This document shows, one piece after another, positions 57,901-64,000 of a DNA stretch of 64,000 bases. Made by a program: the position numbers and the translations under genes. How positions within the stretch are numbered: the stretch's first letter is position 1; each line of letters begins with the position of its first letter. The notes under the pieces were generated by a model, which worked only from the letters and a program-made list of their open reading frames with translations, was not told the origin of the DNA and ran no database searches. Source of the DNA: Coprinellus micaceus (Eukaryota; Basidiomycota; Agaricomycetes; Agaricales; Psathyrellaceae); NCBI GenBank assembly GCA_951394405.1, contig OX596344.1, positions 62,001 to 126,000 of the forward strand, read 5' to 3'.

Positions 57901-58828
57901 TGTTAGTCACGAGGTGTCGGAGGAGTAGAGAGGGAGGTGGGGAGGGGAAGGAAGAGGGAGTGGAATGGAGGGCGGGAAGAAGAGAGAAGAAAGAGAGGGG
58001 AGAGAAAGAAGAAAGAGAGGGAGAGAAGAAGAGGGAAGAGGGAGCAGGAAGGGAAGAACACGTACATAGCCCTAGCAAGGACGGTCGCAGTGGTCGTCCC
58101 GTCACCAGCGACCTCGTTCGTTTTCGAGGCGACGTCTTGCACGAGGCTGCGAGCGGAGCGAGCAGTCGAGGGCGGGTCGGGGCGGTGAGCGAGGATGTCG
58201 GTGGAGAAGAGAAGGCAAGGAAGGAAGGAAGGAAGAGAGGGGAAGGAAGAGAGGGGAAGGAAGAGAGGGAAGGTTAGTCAGTAAGAAAAATACGCAGGAG
58301 GGAAAGGAAGGGGAGACGTACCGAGCCCCGAGGTTCTCGAACTTGTCTTTGAGGGTGATGCTCTTCGCGACTGTGACACCGTCTATGTCCAGGGTCGTGA
58401 GTATGAGGGCAAGAGCTAGAGAGGGGAGAAAGGGAGACATACCCTTGGTAATCTTAGGCCCACCAAAGCTCTGCTCAATGATGACGTTACGACCTATCCG
58501 ACGTGTCAGCATCCTTCTCTCTCTTTCCTGCACCTTCCTTTCTCACTACACCCCCTCGCCCATACGGCATACCACGTAGCCCAAGGGACACGTCGACGTC
58601 GCCCCTGCACAACAAACAGAAAACGAAACCCAACGTACCCTTCGGCCCCAACGTCACACTAACCGCATTCGCCAACACATCCACCCCCTTCAAAATCGCC
58701 GCCCTTCCCTCATTCCCAAACTTGATCTCCTTGTGCGCGTTGCGCGTCTGCTGCTGCAGCACCTTCGCCGAGGCGCGCTGCGCTGCGCGGCGGACGGCGC
58801 GGGCGGAGAGGGTTTGGGCGCGGTGCAT
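54982..58828 (-). CDS. hsp60: Mitochondrial chaperonin Hsp60 (13 exons)
   Basis: Exons are 58828-58639, 58493-58443, 58382-58322, 58146-58066, 57884-57743, 57351-57228, 56964-56915, 56634-56491, 56250-56045, 55954-55829, 55762-55620, 55556-55228 and 55158-54982; all phases agree, giving 607 residues. The Arg/Ala-rich start [20 protein letters not shown] is a mitochondrial targeting peptide. [12 protein letters not shown] and [13 protein letters not shown] are the nucleotide-binding motifs, followed by [26 protein letters not shown] and [13 protein letters not shown]. The C-terminus ends in the GGM repeat. It forms the folding ring of the mitochondrial matrix together with Hsp10. At residues 456-478 there is an extra Ser/Thr/Pro/Ala stretch ([20 protein letters not shown]) where homologues have a short linker. 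A perfect heat-shock element lies upstream. Several introns are strongly purine-rich on the plus strand. Confidence 0.98.
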
Positions 58829-59199
58829 CGTTGCTCTTTCTTTTGGGTTCTTGTGAGTACGTCTGTACTACTTAGGGTAGAGGAGAAGAGGAGGAGAAGA
58901 GTAACGTCTATAGAGATATTAGGTGGAAGAGGGCTTAGAGCAGGGATGAGAGTGAAGAGTGAGGAAGAGAGAGGAAGACGGAAGAACGCGGGGCTGGGTG
59001 AAGGTTATGACGAAGAGACTCTAAAAGTGCTGAGCTGGCGCTCGGCGATCAAGCGGCCTTTTAAAATTTGGCGGAGATTTCTAGAAGGTTCACGTGTGTT
59101 GCCGGGTGTTGCCGGGTGCCGGGTGCCGAGTTACGAGTGGCGGGTGGTGGTAAATAGGGGTAAATAAACCCGACGTTCACTGGGACGAAGCTTGGAGGA
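58829..59199. other. hsp60 promoter region
   Basis: Upstream region of the minus-strand hsp60 gene. It contains the heat-shock element described separately and, overlapping its end, a CACGTG palindrome (59091-59096) that could bind bHLH factors. Near 59104-59134 there is a short repeat of GGGTGCCGGGTGCCG type. Confidence 0.6.
59079..59091. promoter_or_regulatory. Heat-shock element of hsp60
   Basis: TTCTAGAAGGTTC is three contiguous inverted nTTCn/nGAAn pentamers without mismatch, the canonical binding site of a heat-shock factor (Hsf1) trimer. It lies about 250 bp upstream of the hsp60 start codon, as expected for a heat-inducible chaperonin gene. Confidence 0.85.
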
Positions 59200-62100
59200 G
59201 ACGGCCATGGTCGTTCTGCGTTGAAGTGTCTACGGATAACTGGAGCGTCTACACTTCGTCCACATCTTCCCCCGCTCCACTCCACACACGCTCCCCACCT
59301 CCATCGATACCCCACACCAACGCACCCTTCCTTGACCCTTCCTTCCCCCCCACGCCCTCAGCACCTGGACTCCCCGGCTCCCCATCGCTCTGTCTCTTGC
59401 AGCACGCTGGGTCCTCGGGTCATCCATAGTGCATCAAAGATGGTGGACGATCGGGTTCGTGCGTTCTACGGAGATCGGGTCGATTTGCGTTAGGTTTCTC
59501 AAACGTTCACCTACTACCGACCCTTCATCTTACGTTATCCTTTCCTCTTCTCTACGATTTCCCTCGCTCGACCTCACCATCGGTGACACAACGATCGAGT
59601 CGCACCAAGCCCCCCTCTCCACCAGCCCGCGTCCACACCTCCTGCGCCCCACCTCGAAGTTGTCACCTCTGACAAACCTCGGTGGGGCGTTTCGGGATGT
59701 TTTGGAAATTGTGTGTGTGGTGGACGCGTCGCGTTCGTGCGTTCCATGCCCCGTTCTATGCAGATCGATCGACCCCAGGCTCTCCGACGATTTATCGTAC
59801 TTCCGGTGCTCTTGCTCTTGCCCTTGCTCTGCCTCTGCCTCATCCATCTACACTCCCGTCTCTGCCTCATCCGTCGACACTCTCGTCTCTGCCTCACCCG
59901 TCGATACTCCCGTCTCTACCTCATCCATCGACACTCTCGTCCTTACTTCCCTCCACTCGCGTATCCCCATCTCCTCATCCACCGCCTCGCCATCTCACCA
60001 CCTCCCGCACCGGGCGTCCAAGGCCCGCACCCCTCTCTGCACCACCTCCCCTCCCCTCCCCTCCCTTCGATCCCTCCCCTCCCGTCTCTACCTCATCCAC
60101 CGCCTCCCCTCCCTTCGATCCCTCCCCTCCCCTCCCCTCACCCCTCCCCTCCCCTCGATCCCTCCCCCCACAGCCCTCTGCGCCTTATTACGGAGGGCGC
60201 TGTGGGAGGGGGGGTTGCATAGCAGGTAGTGAGTAGGTGGACTGTGGATAGATACGGGTCCTCAGAGTCCCCTCGTTGAGATCGACGTAGCCTTCTCGTG
60301 TCTTCTGGGCCTCTACCTAGACCGATTTTACCTAGACCGACTGCTCCTTCGCCGAAAGCGCACACCAGTCCACGGCCGTTTCCATCCATTCCCCCACGTC
60401 CGACTCGCCACATGCCCCCCTCTCAACGCCCCGGGTCTCACATATCTGTACCGCCCTACACCCCCTCACCATCGACACGCCCAACAGGGAACCTCGAAAT
60501 ACAGGACATTCTCTATCCCTCACTCACCTCCATGCATCACGGACGACTTCGGACTTACCCTCGCCGAGTCCCGACGTGCCCCATATTGTCTCTGCTAGAG
60601 AAAGCATGGCCGGTGATAACCACCCACTCAGGGGTCTCGTTCCTTTGGTTCGGCCCCGCACACGTCCCCGCTTTTCTGGTCAACTTGAAAGGTGAAACTG
60701 CTCACCGGGAGGTTCACGATCGTCTCGTCCGGCGGACTAGACCCGGGTTTTGGTAGGTATATGAGCCTTGTACGTTGTAGAGTGAATTAGGCGCTCATCG
60801 GCTCTACCGGACTCGGACTCGGACTCCGTTCGGGCGAATCGTGGATTGGGTCTAGACTCGAAGCATTCATTCGCTTCAGTGTATATAAGCATGGGAAGGG
60901 ATATCGATCTTCTTCTGTTCCCTTCACGAATCACCGGATCCCTCCAACTATGGATCGGACACTCATCGTCGTTCAAAACTCGAGGACCCAACGCAGTCCC
61001 TGGAATCTAGGTCTTGGTTTCATCGTTGACGGACCACGATCAACACCAAAACGCGCTCCCCCCCTCTCCACCACGCACTATACTCGAACCTCATACAACG
61101 CCCACCAGCCCCGCCTCATTGGCCGAGCGGTGGGTGTTTGGGTGTATGTGAGGACAGAAGAACGTGGTGAGAGGACGTGAACGCTGAGCGCTCGCCCATT
61201 CATCCAGACTCCGAGGTCGACTTCTGTTCGGGATTCTCTCGAGCGTTCTCCAGCGACGTCGTCCTCTCCCCAAACATGATATCGCTCAACTTCACTATCG
61301 ACGGATCTTGATCGAGTTTTCAGGTCCGGGGCGCACACTCCGTTCCTCTCCACCGCCTCCCCGCACCTGGACCCCATTCCCTATAACTCTCCGTGTCTAC
61401 CCTTACGGGGGAAGCGATAGGGGCATGGGTCCCAGTTCCGTGCTATGGTGGTGAAAGCCCGTGAGTCCTATATGCACGTCGTCCCTACCAACCGAATTTC
61501 TCCGTTCTTCTACGCCCTATCTCTCTTTATACGCTCTATCTATCCTTCCAGACGTCCAATCCTAAATTGAAAGTGCACCACAGAGACCCACCGTCATCGC
61601 GTCAATCCACGACCACCGCGCTATGAATCGAGACATTCGGCCTTGAACCCACTGCGAGTCGCAGGTGGGGAAAGGGTCGTTTGCTTTCTCTTGTCTAAGC
61701 GAACGTCGTGGATGGCCCTGGGCCACCGGGTCGTGCTCTTCTTCTCCTTGTCGTCACCCGACCGAACCAAGTGTTGACCTCGACGGCGCCGGAGCACAAC
61801 TGTCCACCGCTTGAACCTTCTCTCAACCCCTTATCCGCAGTTCTCCTCGTCTTACCGGCGAAGCCGTGGACATGTCGAGTACTCGTTGGAGGACATTTGT
61901 GTGACACCCTCTCCGCTTTCAAGGTCCGTCAACTCTTTCGTCCGACTTTCTCGAACATCCCACGTAGAGAGGCCCGTACCGCACAATGGCGCATCACCAT
62001 CGACACGCTTGCCACCGACCCTCGACGTACAGGTCGGTCTCTGTCCCTTACCTCTGTGAGTTGTAAATGACTTTCAATTGATACCCCCTGATACGGCTCC

Positions 62101-64000
62101 TCATCGTTCTCGCCATCGACGGGACATTGTCGTTACCCAGCTCCCCCGGCACATCAGACATCCACCTTCAACGTTATCCTCAGAGTCGTCGTCTCTCGAT
62201 GTCCCCATACATCATGGGGATACCTACGGTGGCTTCGCGTTCGGTGGGTGACATACACGGTGGATGGTAGTCTTGAACGTTCAGCGTTTCATCCATTTGA
62301 TTCATCCATCGATAGGTGCTCGGCCTTCTGGTTAACTCAACGGTGCCCACACTCTCCTCGTTCTCTTCCAGCCGACCCTACCCACATTTTCGGGTTTGGG
62401 GATATTGGCATTGTATGGGGAATTAAGCGCCCATCGGATATTACGGCCTCGGACGTTCGGACGGAGTCGTGGATTGGGTCTGGAATCGAAGCACTCATGG
62501 ACTTCGATTGGGATATGAACGACGTAGCAGAAATTGATCTTCCTCTCTTCCCTCTCCACATCTGTTGACACATCGACTCCAGGCTCGTTACCCTCCCCAT
62601 CGACGAATCACGATCAACGCAGACGCACTTCCCCTCCCTCCACCGCGCTGCAGGCTTCACATATCTCAAGTCCCAGTTCTCTGTGGTTCACGGACAACGC
62701 TGTGGGCGTTTGTGGATGTGAAATAGCTGTGGATTGCTGGTGGACAGTTGGTCTCGTTTGTACTGTGGAGATCGATCGACCGATTCCTCGAACGCCATCT
62801 TCTCATCTATGTTCTCCTCTCCTCTGCCATGGATCTCGGTCGAAGGGCATACGCATCCTTCCTCTTCACCAGCCCTCAGTTCCAACCTCTCCCGAGCCCC
62901 CGCGTCGGCGTTGTCATCTCTGACAAGCCTGCACGACGCGGCGTTTTGGGTCAGTGGGACGGTGTTAGGTTGGTGGGGCGTTGTTCCTGTTCGTGCGTAC
63001 TCGTGTCGCCTTGCCTTGCGTGTTCGTGCTTGTCTTGGCTTGTCATTTATGAACACCTTCACTGGATCCTCCGAGTGTGTGGACTGACACCCAAAGTTCC
63101 ACGGGTCCATCCACGGGCACCATCATGCGAGACCGATACATTCGGCTCCGAACCCCCTACCTCTCGCAGGTGTGGAAAGGGCCGTTCGTTCCTTGTCATT
63201 GTGCACCACCGTGGACGGCTACGTGCGTGGCCGCCTCGTTGCCCTCCCATCCTTTGTCGTTATCCTACTCACGGGTTCCCGTCTCTCTTTTTCGCTGTTT
63301 CCACCTCCTTTAAAGTTTGTCACTGGCTCTCTTCTTACCATCGTCGCTTATCATCGGGAAATAGAGACGAATACACGACCGCATCCACCACCTCGCCTCG
63401 ATCCCTTCCCCCACAGCACTCCATGTCTTACCGAGGTCGCTATGAGCGGTTGGGCTCGGGAGGGGAGCTGGGTGGTGGATCGTCGTGCGTCTTCATGCCT
63501 TTCTTGCCTGCTTAGGTACGCCCAATCTCCTTTCGGTATTAGCCTCGTATAGGGAACTAAGCGCCGGTCGGCTCTACCGGGCTCGGAATCCGTTCGGACG
63601 AGGTTGCGAAGTGGGTCTAGAATCGAAGCATACCCCTCCTTCGGTTAGTATATAAACGAGGTGACGGTTGTTGATCCTTCTTCCTTCCCTCCTCCACATC
63701 TGTCAACACATCCACTGCAGGCTCGTCGACCTCGCCATTGATGGATCTTGATCAAGACTATGCCGCGGCATCCAGATCCCATGACCCCCACTCCTCTGTG
63801 GTTTACAGAGCGCTGTGGGTCTTTGAGGTTCATCGACCAGGAATGTCGGGCGCGTGGACGGTCGGTCTCGTGCCTGCTCTGAAGATTGATCGGCCTTTCT
63901 CCGCAATTCTCAAACGTTCTCTCAGTGTGGACAGACCATCCTTTACCGTACCCAGCACGTTGTACTTACCACCGATGGGTGACAATCGAGGTTCAAGACT
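59200..64000 (+). repeat. Degenerate array of long dispersed/tandem repeats
   Basis: Several modules recur in the same orientation. Module 1 (GCGCYSRTCGG..., ending GGGTCTAGAATCGAAGCA) is at about 60788, 62424 and 63557. In two of the three it is followed by GTATATAA within ~15-25 bases of its end. Module 2 (CCACATCTGTTGACACATCG-like, then a GATCTTGATCAAG-like block) is at about 62553 and 63695. Module 3 (CTCTGTGGTTYAC...) is at about 62679 and 63795, with a weaker copy near 59430. Another block (GTTGTCAYCTCTGACAARCC) is at 59660 and 62911. Spacings are about 1.1-1.6 kb. Copies are 60-80% alike by eye. Open frames here are Ser/Pro-rich and not convincing genes. The array continues past the right edge. 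Confidence 0.65.
59833..59940 (+). repeat. 27-bp minisatellite, four units
   Basis: Units at 59833, 59860, 59887 and 59914 follow CTCTGCCTCATCCGTCGACA plus CTCTCGT with a few substitutions each. In the open frame they would give a 9-residue Ser/Thr-Val-Asp repeat. Followed at 60030-60175 by a nearly pure CTCCC pyrimidine tract. Confidence 0.85.

Noticed and set aside
57888..58277. Glu/Arg/Gly-rich plus-strand frame
   Set aside because: A direct translation of purine-only intron sequence; no start context or motif.
59429..60236. Ser/Pro-rich frames of up to 266 codons
   Set aside because: Three overlapping frames are open at once through the 27-bp minisatellite and the CTCCC tract, which is a composition effect and not coding evidence.

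Overview
The window is nuclear DNA of a filamentous basidiomycete, most likely an Agaricomycete. Genes are intron-rich, with introns of about 48-66 bp that splice cleanly at GT..AG and restore frame. The protein content fits: F-box proteins with a coiled coil before the F-box, MYND-finger proteins, a Tnp2-type transposase of the kind common in mushroom-forming fungi, and a mitochondrial Hsp60 gene with 13 exons. I cannot name the species. All exon structures below were built by hand from splice signals and frame continuity. Where two paralogues share the same exon phases the models are firm.

Layout. 2-7 kb: an unrecognised coiled-coil protein, a RING-finger protein and an F-box-like protein. 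9.1-14.5 kb: a seven-exon Tnp2 transposase gene. 15.9-21.1 kb: two nearly identical ~612 bp inverted repeats enclosing a MYND-finger gene; a second, divergently oriented MYND paralogue follows at 21.5-23.5 kb and a third, decayed copy lies near 25.6 kb. 27.5-29.1 kb: a WD40-like protein with a C-terminal membrane anchor. 30.5-31.8 kb: a disordered repeat protein. 33.1-34.8, 47.8-49.6 and 49.8-51.5 kb: three members of one F-box family, two intact and one carrying a single in-frame stop codon and a GC-AG intron. 36.3-37.1 kb: a small element bounded by inverted repeats. 38.0-41.5 kb: a 983-residue F-box protein. 42.8-45.9 kb: a short NmrA-like gene, a coiled-coil/F-box gene, and a broken second copy of the NmrA-like gene. 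46.3-46.8 kb: a small secreted cysteine-rich protein whose 5' leader contains a run of 26 C. 55.0-58.8 kb: hsp60, with a perfect three-unit heat-shock element upstream. 59.2-64.0 kb: a degenerate array of long repeats without a convincing gene.

Apart from hsp60, most genes belong to fast-evolving families (F-box, MYND, RING, secreted protein) expanded by local duplication and mixed with transposon and inverted-repeat DNA. That is typical of an accessory, duplication-prone fungal region next to a conserved housekeeping gene. The least ordinary structures are the MYND/inverted-repeat locus, the F-box triplet with one freshly inactivated member, and the long repeat array at the right edge.
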